Shown piece after piece: positions 51,730 through 60,438 of a DNA stretch of 64,000 nt (position 1 is its first letter; every line of letters begins with the position of its first letter). Under the pieces are notes generated by a model. The model ran no database searches, was not told the origin of the DNA, and was given only the letters and a program-made list of their open reading frames with translations. Made by a program: the position numbers and the translations under genes. This DNA is from Jeotgalicoccus halotolerans (GTDB lineage: Bacteria; Bacillota; Bacilli; Staphylococcales; Salinicoccaceae), in NCBI RefSeq assembly GCF_003387165.1, contig NZ_QUMW01000010.1, positions 205,783 to 269,782 of the forward strand, read 5' to 3'.

Positions 51730-52836
51730 ATGGCTCAATTACATTTGAAAAATATAAAAAAACAATATGACAGTTCTGGACCTGTCGTCGTCAAAGATTT
51801 TAATCTGGACATAGAAGAAGGGGAGTTTATCGTATTTGTCGGTCCTTCAGGCTGCGGAAAATCTACTACTCTCCGAATGATGGCAGGGCTGGAAGAGATT
51901 ACTGACGGTGAATTTTATATCAATGATAAAAAAATGAACGGGATAGCACCTAAGAACCGCGACATTGCCATGGTTTTTCAAAATTATGCTTTATACCCGC
52001 ATATGACCGTATACGATAATATAGCCTTTGGTCTGAAGATTAAAAAACGGCCGAAACAGGAAATCAAACAAAAGGTCGAAGAAGCAGCGGATATACTCGG
52101 ACTGACAGAATATCTGCACAGAAAACCGAAAGCACTGTCCGGAGGACAAAGACAGCGTGTTGCGCTCGGACGTGCTATTGTCAGAGAAGCGGATGTTTTC
52201 TTAATGGATGAACCCTTGTCGAACCTGGATGCTAAATTGCGCGTGCAGATGAGAGCCGAGATTATGAAGCTGCACCAGCGCCTTAAAACGACGACTGTTT
52301 ATGTGACCCACGATCAGACCGAAGCACTGACCATGGCAACGAGAATTGTTATTCTTAATAATGGTGAAATTATGCAGGTGGGTGCACCTCAGGAAGTTTA
52401 TAATACGCCAAACAACTTATTTGTTGCTCAATTTATTGGCTCACCCTCTATGAATATATTCGATGGTATATTCGACGGGGAACGTTTAAAAATCGGCAAT
52501 ACAAATATTAAGGTTGCGGAAGCTGACAAGCATATACTGAAAGAGCATGGGTATACAGACAAGAAAATTAAATTTGGCATCCGCCCTGAGAATGTTCAGG
52601 AGTATCAGCAGCTTTCTAAGCCGGAAGAAGCATCACTGTTCGATATAAAAGTCAGGGTGAATGAACTGCTTGGTTCGGAATTCATGATTTACTCCGAACT
52701 TGAAGGAGAAGAGATTGTAGCAAGGGTAGATGCGCGTAACCAAAATAAACCCGGCGACACAATGACCTTTGCCTTTGATATGGATAAAGGACATTTCTTT
52801 GATTTCGATACTGGAGAAAGAATTACAGATAATTAA
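51730..52836 (+). CDS. Carbohydrate ABC transporter ATP-binding protein (MsmX/UgpC-like)
   Basis: A 368-residue ABC ATPase with a C-terminal TOBE domain: Walker A GPSGCGKSTTLR, Q-loop VFQNYALYPHM, signature LSGGQRQRVALGRAIV, Walker B VFLMDEPLSNLD and H-loop THDQTEA, and the MKIFGIRPENV-type (IKFGIRPENV) segment. Such ATPases serve carbohydrate importers and may power several. The ATG follows AAGGAGA. It is the last gene of the operon, ended by a bidirectional terminator shared with usp copy 2. Confidence 0.95.
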   Translation: MAQLHLKNIKKQYDSSGPVVVKDFNLDIEEGEFIVFVGPSGCGKSTTLRMMAGLEEITDGEFYINDKKMNGIAPKNRDIAMVFQNYALYPHMTVYDNIAFGLKIKKRPKQEIKQKVEEAADILGLTEYLHRKPKALSGGQRQRVALGRAIVREADVFLMDEPLSNLDAKLRVQMRAEIMKLHQRLKTTTVYVTHDQTEALTMATRIVILNNGEIMQVGAPQEVYNTPNNLFVAQFIGSPSMNIFDGIFDGERLKIGNTNIKVAEADKHILKEHGYTDKKIKFGIRPENVQEYQQLSKPEEASLFDIKVRVNELLGSEFMIYSELEGEEIVARVDARNQNKPGDTMTFAFDMDKGHFFDFDTGERITDN

Positions 52837-52876
52837 AAAATGCCTGCTTACTCGACCGGTAAGCAGGCATTTTTTG
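52835..52876. terminator. Bidirectional terminator between the ABC operon and usp copy 2
   Basis: AAAAAATGCCTGCTTA pairs with TAAGCAGGCATTTTTT around CTCGACCGG; strong A and T flanks. Confidence 0.9.
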
Positions 52877-53299
52877 TTATTTGATAATCATCACAGGTGT
52901 ATTGACGCGTTTTGCGACCTTATGAGTTACATGACCAAGGACATGTTTAATATCCCTTTTAGAACGTTTGTTGCTCATTACTACCACTTCATAATCATGG
53001 TTGTTAATTTCAGTTAACAGTTCGTTGATAACACGGCCAACTTCAAAACGGACTTCATATTCCAGATCGCGTTTTTCCAATTCGTCTGTAAAAGGCTTCA
53101 TTTCTTTAATTTTATCTTCTTTTATTTGATTGAACCGCTTGCCGTTGAATTTTACATCACTGGACATCTCATTTTCAGTTATAACGTTAAAAATCGTTAT
53201 AATCGCACCTTCACTGTTCTCCGTCATTTTCGCCAGCTGGCCTGGTACATTTTCAAACGAATTCCCAAAATCATAGGGCAGTAATATCTTTTTATACAT
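52877..53299 (-). CDS. Universal stress protein, copy 2
   Basis: A 140-residue UspA-family protein nearly identical in design to copy 1 (KILLPYDFGNSFENVPGQL; VVVMSNKRSKRDIKHVLGHV; VMIIK end). It starts with ATG behind AAAGGATGTG. Upstream on the minus strand, GTGTAA-N13-GGGAAT resembles a sigma-B promoter (GTTTAA-N13-15-GGGTAT), which would fit a stress gene, but two bases differ. The two copies face the same way and flank the sugar transporter operon. Confidence 0.9.
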   Translation of the reverse strand: MYKKILLPYDFGNSFENVPGQLAKMTENSEGAIITIFNVITENEMSSDVKFNGKRFNQIKEDKIKEMKPFTDELEKRDLEYEVRFEVGRVINELLTEINNHDYEVVVMSNKRSKRDIKHVLGHVTHKVAKRVNTPVMIIK

Positions 53300-53420
53300 G
53301 CTTACACATCCTTTAATATTAATTATGTTTTATATCAATTTTTACGCTTCATTTATTAATATTCCCTTGGTTTCAATACTTACACATTTTACCTTCCGCA
53401 AAAGTATTCAAATTAGCATA

Positions 53421-54011
53421 TCAGATTCCCACGGTTTTGAATACACCATTTATCGTAAATGTTTCAATAAACATTGCCATCTCTTCAATTGACTCTTCAC
53501 AGCCGCCTTTGAGCCATTTTAAAAGTACACCGATATGGGCGTTCGTGATGTAAGTAATCAAATAATCAGTAAATATTTCAGAATCCAGTTCAACACCGAA
53601 TTCTCTGCTTTTCACCTTATAAAAGTCAAACATATGCTGTGAAAAATATTTCGCAAGTTCTCCACTGCCAAGACTGTTAGCAATAACGAGCACGCGTCTG
53701 CGGTTATCTTTAAGATACTGGAACATCTTCAAAATAGTATTGTTAAGATCATTCTCATCCACATCTTTAAAACTGCTGCCTGTAATATTTTTGTAGAGCA
53801 GCTGTTCAATATCCGTCATCATCGAATTTTGATAACTCTCTATCAGTTCGTATTTATCTTTATAATAAGTATAAAATGTTCCGCGGTTAATCATAGCTTC
53901 TGAACTGATGTCCTGGATAGTAATGCTTTCGAACGGCTTTTTCTCAAGCAGGGTAATGATGGCACTGTCAATTGCGTTTAATGTTTTCTGTACTCTTAAA
54001 TCTTTTTTCAA
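53421..54011 (-). CDS. TetR-family regulator
   Basis: A 196-residue repressor with TetR HTH (IDSAIITLLEKKPFESITIQ, then DISSEAMINRGTFYTYYKDKYELIESY) and a helical C-terminal domain of the TetR_C33/DhaS-like type. The start is TTG behind GAAAGG. It is divergent from the YhgE-type gene with 145 bases between, which contain a promoter and an inverted repeat, so it likely represses that gene. Confidence 0.88.
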   Translation of the reverse strand: MKKDLRVQKTLNAIDSAIITLLEKKPFESITIQDISSEAMINRGTFYTYYKDKYELIESYQNSMMTDIEQLLYKNITGSSFKDVDENDLNNTILKMFQYLKDNRRRVLVIANSLGSGELAKYFSQHMFDFYKVKSREFGVELDSEIFTDYLITYITNAHIGVLLKWLKGGCEESIEEMAMFIETFTINGVFKTVGI

Positions 54012-54071
54012 AAATAAACAACCTTTCTTTTAAATGTGTCGGTTATCCTACAAACATGGATATATCAACCA

Positions 54072-54099
54072 TTGAAGAATAATTTAATCGCCTTATAAT
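54072..54099 (+). promoter_or_regulatory. Predicted promoter of the YhgE-type gene
   Basis: TTGAAG, 16-base spacer, TATAAT; the operator-like palindrome starts four bases after the -10. Confidence 0.6.
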
Positions 54100-54102
54100 G
54101 GT

Positions 54103-54125
54103 TTATTGTACATCGTGTACGATAA
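54103..54125. promoter_or_regulatory. Operator-like inverted repeat for the TetR regulator
   Basis: A 23-bp sequence with arms TTATTGTACA and TGTACGATAA around TCG, mismatched at one pair. It lies just after the -10 box of the rightward promoter, a normal place for a TetR repressor site. Confidence 0.6.
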
Positions 54126-54156
54126 CTTTAACACAAAAAAAATGAAGGATGATTAA

Positions 54157-55809
54157 ATGTTACAGGATTTTAAATTTGTATTTAAAAAACCGTTGTTATT
54201 AGTATCTCTTGCATTCATTTCATTATTTCCGGTTATATATGCATTGACATTTCTTGGTGCAATGTGGGACCCATATGACCGCACAGGCGATATGCAGTTC
54301 CATATAGTAAATGAAGATGCAGGCAATGAGGATATAGAGCTCGGAAAAGAAATCGAAGCTGAGCTGAAAGATAACGACCAGCTGGACTGGCAATTTTCCA
54401 CTCTGGAAAAAGCAGAAGAAGCAATTAAAAGCGGAGAATCATACGGATATCTGGAAATCCCTGCAGATGCTTCTGATAATGCCATGACCTTCTTAAGCGA
54501 ATCACCGGAAAATGTAAACCTTAAACTAAAGACAAATCCGGGATTCAATTTCATCGGTTCAATTATGTCTGAACAAGTCGGTTCAGTCTTAGTCGAAACA
54601 GTTCAAAAAGAAATTACAGAAACATATACCAAAACATTGATTAGCGAACTCGGCAGTTTGTCCGACCAGAGTGATGAAGCACAAGATGCCATTGCTGAGC
54701 TGAAGAACGGTGCAGTCACACTTGACGATGGACTTGGCCAGCTCGAGGACAGCTCAGCGCAGTTAAAACAAGGCGCAGACAACCTTGAAAGCGGCGCTTC
54801 ACAAGTCAGCGAGGGAGCAGGAACACTGTATAATGGTGAACAGCAATTTACAGGACAGATCACTCAGCTGGCACCAATGCTTGGAAATTACGCACAGACG
54901 GTCCAAGGTGCACAGTCAGAACTTGAAAATGGAGCAGGCCAGTTAAATGAAGCCAGCACACAGCTTGCTGGCGGGGCTTCTGAATTGAATTCAGGTATTG
55001 GGCAAATGAACGGCGGTATCAGCGAGTTGAAAGCAGGCTCCAGCGAATTGGCAGAAGCACTTACAGAGGTTGATACCAGATTTAACGAGCTGCTTGCGGA
55101 AATAGAAGAGCAGAATATTGTTTTCAGTGATGAGGGAGCAGAAGCGATTGCAAGTCCTGTTAACCTGGATATTGAGTCCATGGTGGATACACAAAACTAT
55201 GCGCAGAGTTTTGCACCGTTAATTATTGCAGTCAGCCTGTATATCGGAGCTATTACATTTAATGTTGTATATCCGATGAATAAAATATTCGAAAATAAGA
55301 AAAATGTATTCAGCCAGTGGCTCAGCCGCGGTCTGCTGTTTTTATCTCACTCGGTAATCATTACAACTCTGCTGTATGCTGCAATTGTCTGGGTAATGCA
55401 GATTGAGATTGCCAGCCACTGGAGATTTTACTTTGCGATGCTTGTATGGTCTCTCGTTTCCATTTCCATTATAGGATTGCTGGTAATGATATTCGGCAAC
55501 TTCGGAAAATTCCTCGGAATCGTGCTGCTGATTGTACAGTTATCATCAAGCGGCGGAACTTTCCCGATAGAAACCGCAAACAATTTCTATCAAACGCTTT
55601 ATGAATTCCTGCCGATGGCATTCGTCGTGTCCAGCTTTAAAGATGCGATTTTCGGCCAGGCATTTAACATGGAATTCAGCACAATAATGTATATCCTGCT
55701 AGCAATAGCTGCAGGTGCTTATCTGCTCGTATTGTTAGTATTATGGCTGAAAGATAAATTCCCTAAGTATGAAGAAAAAGCGAATAAAATGGCCAAATTT
55801 GAAAACTAA
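54157..55809 (+). CDS. YhgE/Pip-type membrane protein
   Basis: A 550-residue protein. One helix near the N-terminus (LLLVSLAFISLFPVIYALTF), then an extracytoplasmic region to about 350 with heptad-like repeats (QLEDSSAQLKQGADNLESGA; GAGQLNEASTQLAGGASELN), then five helices (from SFAPLIIAVSLYIGAITF to YMLLAIAAGAYLLVLL). This is the YhgE/phage-infection-protein layout that resembles an ABC-2 permease without its own ATPase; homologues serve as phage receptors or in type VII secretion. The ATG follows AAGGATG. TetR regulation is likely (divergent gene, operator). Confidence 0.9.
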   Translation: MLQDFKFVFKKPLLLVSLAFISLFPVIYALTFLGAMWDPYDRTGDMQFHIVNEDAGNEDIELGKEIEAELKDNDQLDWQFSTLEKAEEAIKSGESYGYLEIPADASDNAMTFLSESPENVNLKLKTNPGFNFIGSIMSEQVGSVLVETVQKEITETYTKTLISELGSLSDQSDEAQDAIAELKNGAVTLDDGLGQLEDSSAQLKQGADNLESGASQVSEGAGTLYNGEQQFTGQITQLAPMLGNYAQTVQGAQSELENGAGQLNEASTQLAGGASELNSGIGQMNGGISELKAGSSELAEALTEVDTRFNELLAEIEEQNIVFSDEGAEAIASPVNLDIESMVDTQNYAQSFAPLIIAVSLYIGAITFNVVYPMNKIFENKKNVFSQWLSRGLLFLSHSVIITTLLYAAIVWVMQIEIASHWRFYFAMLVWSLVSISIIGLLVMIFGNFGKFLGIVLLIVQLSSSGGTFPIETANNFYQTLYEFLPMAFVVSSFKDAIFGQAFNMEFSTIMYILLAIAAGAYLLVLLVLWLKDKFPKYEEKANKMAKFEN

Positions 55810-55815
55810 AAGTTC

Positions 55816-55842
55816 AGCCCGCTGACCGAGCGGGCTTTTTTT
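55816..55842 (+). terminator. Terminator of the YhgE-type gene
   Basis: AGCCCGCT/AGCGGGCT stem around GACCG, then a run of Ts. Confidence 0.92.
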
Positions 55843-56041
55843 CTTTATCGGCTTGTTTGGCATAGCATTTATGCCGACTTTTCTCATCATTCCCGCGCTT
55901 ATATTTGCAGGACTCGGCGCAGGGACAACGTTCAGCCTCGCTGTAATGTTCTCCGTGCTGCGGACCCGTACAGTGGAAGACTCGTATTACCTGTCCGGCA
56001 TGGCTCAGTCAATCGGTAATAAAAAAGCAGCTAACAATTAA
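55835..56041 (+). pseudogene. Fragment of a CynX/NimT-type MFS transporter gene
   Basis: In-frame reading from within the terminator to TAA at 56039-56041 gives about 68 residues: FGIAFMPTFLIIPALIFAGL, GAGTTFSLAVMFSVLRTRTV and YYLSGMAQSIG, matching the second-half helices of CynX/NimT family MFS proteins (which read LSGMAQSxGY). The N-terminal two thirds and the end are missing and there is no start codon, so it is a remnant. The GMAQSIG motif is followed by junk (NKKAANN). A typical terminator hairpin follows at 56050-56080. Confidence 0.7.
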
Positions 56042-56195
56042 ATTTTATAACAGCCGCATTACAGAAAATGCGGCTGTTTTCATATTCAAATTGCACTCGA
56101 TGTGTAAGTTTGATATTATCAATAGGTTATTTATTTAAAAGAAAAGGAATCGCGGATGAATAATCCGCATCCTAAAAATATTAAGGAGCACATTA

Positions 56196-57809
56196 ATGAA
56201 GGATTCTTCAGATCCAGCCAGTAAAAAATTATCGAAAGTATTTATATATTCTGTGCTGATAGTCGGCACACTTGTAGTTATCGGCGCCATAAATCCAAAA
56301 GGATTCGGGTCGGTGGCAGGCTTCATAGCAGACTGGGTAAGTAATTACTTCGGATGGTATTACATGATAATCACCTCCGTTACTTTATTCTTTTGTATTT
56401 TTCTTATCTTCAGTCCAATTGGCAAATTAAAACTCGGAAAACCGCACCACAAGCCTGAATTCAGTACACGTTCATGGCTGATGATGCTGTTCAGTGCAGG
56501 CATGGGTATCGGGATGATATTCTACAGTACATCAGAACCGATCGCCCACTTTTTCGCACCGGCAACTGCCGATCCCGAAACAGAGGAAGCGACAATGGAA
56601 GCAATCAGAGCAACCATATTTCACTTTGGTGCACATGCTTGGGGAATGTATGGTGCTGTTGCACTTGCCTTGGCTTACTTTCAGTTCAGAAAAGGTGAAT
56701 CAGGACTTCTGTCAAAAACTTTACGTCCAATACTTGGAGATAAAGTAGACGGACCAGTCGGAATACTTATAGATGTCCTGACTGTATTTGCAACTGCGGT
56801 CGGAGTCGCTGTATCTTTAGGTGTCGGCACGACTCAAATCAACGGCGGCCTGAATTACCTGTTTGGTGTCCCGATTAGCATCAGTATCCAGGGACTTATC
56901 ATCACCGTCGTCACTGTATTGTTTCTCGGCAGCGCCTGGAGCGGTTTAAGTAAAGGCGTCAAATACCTGAGCAATTTGAATACGCTTCTCGCTGCTGTCC
57001 TGCTGCTGACTATTCTTATACTGGGACCGACGCTCCTTATCCTGAATATGCTGCCGACAGCTGCCGGCGAGTACATCAATACATTTATATCGAGAACGCT
57101 GGATGCAGCTCCTTTAAACAATCAGAAAAACGACTGGCTCCAGTCATGGACTATTTACTATTGGGCGTGGTGGCTCAGCTGGAGTCCCTTTGTCGGCATT
57201 TTTATCGCAAGGGTATCCAAAGGCCGGACAGTACGTGAATTTGTTTTAGGCCTGCTTATTGTGCCGACCTCTATCGGTATTATCTGGTTTACTGTATTTG
57301 GTGTTACCGGCATTGAAGTTGCGAGCAAGGTGCCGTCACTGGTTGAATTCGGCCCGGAAACTCAGCTGTTCGCTATTTTTAATGAGATGCCGCTGAGCGT
57401 TCCTCTGTCGACTCTGGCGATTATTTTAGTATCATCTTTCTTTATTACGTCAGCGGACTCCGCAACCTTTGTACTCAGCATGCAGACATCACATGGTTCA
57501 CTTCGCCCTGCAGCAAGTATTAAGGTCGTGTGGGGCATCAGCTTGTCAGCTATTGCTTTTATACTGCTATTATCAGGCGGAGACTCAGGACTCGAAGCTC
57601 TGCAGTCTGCAGCGATAATTGCAGCACTGCCTTTCAGTTTTGTAATTATTATGATGATGATTTCATTCTACAAAGATGCAAATGAAGAAAGAAAATATCT
57701 CGGTCTGACCATTACTCCAAATTCCAAACGTATGGAAGAGTATATTAAAAAAGAAGAACGGGAGTATCAGGAACAAAAAGAAGCAGGTGTCGATGAGAGA
57801 GACCTGTAA
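56196..57809 (+). CDS. BCCT-family osmolyte (betaine/choline) transporter
   Basis: A 537-residue transporter with twelve predicted helices. The conserved Trp-rich part WTIYYWAWWLSWSPFVGIFI is present, as is the Gly-rich segment AGMGIGMIFYSTSEPI, where MGIG is like that of glycine betaine carriers. ITSADSATFVLSM lies in a late helix. It should import glycine betaine or a related compatible solute under salt stress; charged C-terminus may sense osmolality. The ATG follows AAGGAG. A single gene ended by a terminator. Confidence 0.93.
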   Translation: MKDSSDPASKKLSKVFIYSVLIVGTLVVIGAINPKGFGSVAGFIADWVSNYFGWYYMIITSVTLFFCIFLIFSPIGKLKLGKPHHKPEFSTRSWLMMLFSAGMGIGMIFYSTSEPIAHFFAPATADPETEEATMEAIRATIFHFGAHAWGMYGAVALALAYFQFRKGESGLLSKTLRPILGDKVDGPVGILIDVLTVFATAVGVAVSLGVGTTQINGGLNYLFGVPISISIQGLIITVVTVLFLGSAWSGLSKGVKYLSNLNTLLAAVLLLTILILGPTLLILNMLPTAAGEYINTFISRTLDAAPLNNQKNDWLQSWTIYYWAWWLSWSPFVGIFIARVSKGRTVREFVLGLLIVPTSIGIIWFTVFGVTGIEVASKVPSLVEFGPETQLFAIFNEMPLSVPLSTLAIILVSSFFITSADSATFVLSMQTSHGSLRPAASIKVVWGISLSAIAFILLLSGGDSGLEALQSAAIIAALPFSFVIIMMMISFYKDANEERKYLGLTITPNSKRMEEYIKKEEREYQEQKEAGVDERDL

Positions 57810-57822
57810 TTAAAAGTGTCTG

Positions 57823-57860
57823 CCCCGCAAGCTGAACTTAATTCAGCTTGCGGGGTATTT
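57823..57860 (+). terminator. Terminator after the BCCT gene
   Basis: CCCCGCAAGCTGAA pairs with TTCAGCTTGCGGGG (14 bp), then TATTTTT. Confidence 0.9.
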
Positions 57861-57944
57861 TTATCAGTTTTATAACAAGTACTCTTCATATTTTGCCATT
57901 TGCTATAATTATAATGATACTATTACAGAAATGTGGAGATACAG

Positions 57945-59561
57945 ATGTACGAACTCATGCTGATCATGCTCGAGAGACTTGGATTAATTGTCATGCTTGC
58001 CTTTATAGCAACTCGTCTGCGCTTTTTCAGAGATATGATTTCATCGGCTGCCCTGTCCCGAAAGCAGCAGTATAAAGCAATTATATTTTTTGGCGCTTTC
58101 GGTATTATTGGCACCTATTCCGGCGTGACTTTTCAGGCGGAACCCTTCCTCCTGCAGCGTTTAAAAACAGATATTTTCAATCATGAAGCGATCGCTAACT
58201 TCCGCGTTATCGGCGTTGTGCTCGGCGGCCTGTTCGGAGGATATAAAGTGGGAACTGCAGCCGGACTGATTGCCGGGGGACATCGTATGCTGCTCGGGGG
58301 CTTCACTGCATTTCCCTGCGGTATCGCTACCATTGCAGCCGGTATTTCAGCAGCCTGGATTCGCACTAAAAATCCGGAAATTACAGCTAAACCGCTGCTG
58401 GTATTTCTAATCGGCGCCGGTGCAGAAATGCTGCAGATGGCTTTAATTGTTCTTTTAGCACGTCCTTACACGGAAGCACTGGTACTTGTTCAGCACATCG
58501 CACTGCCGATGATTCTAGCAAATGGAATTGGCTGCGCACTTTTTCTCCTGATTATTAAAAGCGTAGCAAAAGAAGAAGAAAAGGCCGCAGCTTTGCAATC
58601 ACAAAAAGTACTGCGCATTGCCGAACAGACACTTATGCATTTAAAATCGGGTTTAACCCCGCAGTCTGCTGATAAAGTATGTACAATTCTTTATCAGGAG
58701 CTTAATCTTAAAGGCGCAACAATTGATGATGCGGAAAATCAGCTTTCACATATCGGCAGCAGCAGCAATGCAGCTGTAATCGAATCTTTAAAGAGCCGTG
58801 ACACCGTCATCGGCACCTTGAGATTCTATTTTTATTCGCAAAAAGATGTAACATCTATAGAAAAAGAAACATTATCCGGACTTGCGAATCTGTTGAGCAG
58901 CCAACTTGAACTGGCAGAGGCAGACAAGCTCTATAATCTTGCTAAAGATGCTGAAATCAATATTCTGCAGGCCCAGATTAACCCGCATTTTCTTTTTAAC
59001 ACTTTAAATACTGTTATTTCACTAATTCGCATCAATCCTGAAAAAGCGAGAACTGCTCTGAGATCTTTATCTAAATTTATACGGCAGAACCTGCATTCAA
59101 CAACTGCGTCTTTGAAAACGCTGGAAAACGAAGTTGAGCATATAAAAGCGTATTTGTCGATAGAACAAATACGGTTTGAAGACAGAATTGCAGTTTCCTA
59201 TCATATAGACGACAGCTGTCTGCATAATAAATTACCGGCTTTAACCCTCCAGCCTATTATCGAAAATGCAGTTAAGCACGGTTTTAAAGGAAAAATTGAT
59301 CAGTGTAAATTGAGTATTACCGTCCGGGACCATAAAGATAATATATCTTTGTGTATAAAAGATAATGGTTCAGGTGTTCGCGAGAATAGACTTGTGAATT
59401 TAGCCGCAGACGTCAGCAGCAGTACAGAAGGTAATGGGATTGCCTTATATAATATTAATAAAAGACTTCAAATGACTTTCGGCAGCGACAGCGGTCTCCA
59501 TTTTAAGTCCCGGCCGGATGATGGTATGGCGGTATATTTCAACATACCTAAAATTTCCTAA
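57945..59561 (+). CDS. LytS-type sensor histidine kinase
   Basis: A 538-residue sensor with six to seven N-terminal membrane helices of the 5TM-5TMR_LYT type (residues 1-205; GVVLGGLFGGYKVGTAAGLI, GGHRMLLGGFTAFPCGI), a GAF-like region (about 215-330), then a HisKA_7TM/LytS-type dimer part with phospho-accepting His348 (QINPHFLFNTLNTV) and an ATP domain (PIIENAVKHGFKGKI, DNGSGVREN). LytS homologues sense pyruvate or wall/potential cues. The ATG at 57945 follows GTGGAGA. It is followed 25 bases later by its response regulator gene and then by a CstA transporter gene. Confidence 0.93.
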   Translation: MYELMLIMLERLGLIVMLAFIATRLRFFRDMISSAALSRKQQYKAIIFFGAFGIIGTYSGVTFQAEPFLLQRLKTDIFNHEAIANFRVIGVVLGGLFGGYKVGTAAGLIAGGHRMLLGGFTAFPCGIATIAAGISAAWIRTKNPEITAKPLLVFLIGAGAEMLQMALIVLLARPYTEALVLVQHIALPMILANGIGCALFLLIIKSVAKEEEKAAALQSQKVLRIAEQTLMHLKSGLTPQSADKVCTILYQELNLKGATIDDAENQLSHIGSSSNAAVIESLKSRDTVIGTLRFYFYSQKDVTSIEKETLSGLANLLSSQLELAEADKLYNLAKDAEINILQAQINPHFLFNTLNTVISLIRINPEKARTALRSLSKFIRQNLHSTTASLKTLENEVEHIKAYLSIEQIRFEDRIAVSYHIDDSCLHNKLPALTLQPIIENAVKHGFKGKIDQCKLSITVRDHKDNISLCIKDNGSGVRENRLVNLAADVSSSTEGNGIALYNINKRLQMTFGSDSGLHFKSRPDDGMAVYFNIPKIS

Positions 59562-59586
59562 CGTCTTTGAAAGGACTCGTTCAATA

Positions 59587-60306
59587 ATGAATCAAATAAT
59601 AAAAACACTCGTGGCAGATGATGAAAAATACAGCCGTGAAGAATTAAAATATTTGCTCGGAACACACCCGGCTATACAAGTTTCGGGAGAAGCTGCGACC
59701 GGGCGGGAAGCTTTGGCAAAAATAATTGCTGACGAGCTTGACTTGCTGCTCCTCGATATCGATATGCCAGAAATGAGCGGTATAGAGCTTGCTGCCACAT
59801 TGAAAAAGATGAAGAACCCGCCGCTGATTATATTTACAACTGCTTATTCAGAGTATGCTGTTGAAGCCTTTAAAGTTCAAGCTGTTGATTATTTACTAAA
59901 ACCGGTTGATGAAACGGAGTTAGCAGAAGCAATTGCACATGTTTCTGAACTGCTTGACTTTAAACGGGAACCTGCCCGCGGCAAGCTCGCGGTCGGAGGA
60001 GAAGAGTCTATCACTTATCTCAACCCTGCTGAAGTTCTGTTTGTTTCGCGGGAGAACAATACGACAGCGGTTGTCTCGTCTAAAGGAGTCTTCAGCAGCA
60101 GAAAGACGTTAAAAGAGCTGGAATCCCGTCTTCTTTCGCATTCATTTTTCCGTGTCCATAAGAGCTATCTCGTTAATACTGAAGTAATTACAGAAATGAC
60201 ACCCTGGTTTAACGGAGCTTTTCAGCTCACCTTAGAAGGCACAGATGTTCAAATACCGGTTAGCCGAAATTATGTAAAGTCTCTCCGTGACCACATAGAA
60301 TTATAA
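59587..60306 (+). CDS. LytTR-family response regulator
   Basis: A 239-residue response regulator: receiver domain with DD at 11-12, phospho-acceptor Asp57 (LLLLDIDMPEMSG) and K in LLKPVDE, then a LytTR DNA-binding domain (ILNPAEVLFVSREN..., FFRVHKSYLVNTEVI, PVSRNYVKSLRDHI). The ATG follows GAAAGGA. It pairs with the LytS-type kinase encoded upstream and probably activates the CstA-family gene 132 bases downstream. Confidence 0.93.
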   Translation: MNQIIKTLVADDEKYSREELKYLLGTHPAIQVSGEAATGREALAKIIADELDLLLLDIDMPEMSGIELAATLKKMKNPPLIIFTTAYSEYAVEAFKVQAVDYLLKPVDETELAEAIAHVSELLDFKREPARGKLAVGGEESITYLNPAEVLFVSRENNTTAVVSSKGVFSSRKTLKELESRLLSHSFFRVHKSYLVNTEVITEMTPWFNGAFQLTLEGTDVQIPVSRNYVKSLRDHIEL

Positions 60307-60378
60307 TAAAGACCTGTTACAGCGCTTATTTTGCATTTGAACCCCTTGTTTCGACACGATAGCTGAAACTTCCCAAAA

Positions 60379-60405
60379 TTGTTTGTATATTTTGTAAGCT
60401 ATAAT
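60379..60405 (+). promoter_or_regulatory. Possible promoter of the CstA-family gene
   Basis: TTGTTT with TATAAT after 15 bases. The spacing is short, which is usual for promoters needing an activator such as a LytTR protein. Repeated Gs and Ts upstream (CCCCTTGTTTCGACACG) could be its site, but I cannot confirm. Confidence 0.4.
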
Positions 60406-60438
60406 GATGAAAACGCATTCAGAAATAGGGGGAGCAGA

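Noticed and set aside
54603..55194. Open frames antisense to the YhgE-type repeat region
   Set aside because: They reflect the Ser/Gln/Ala bias of the repeats on the other strand; no ribosome sites.
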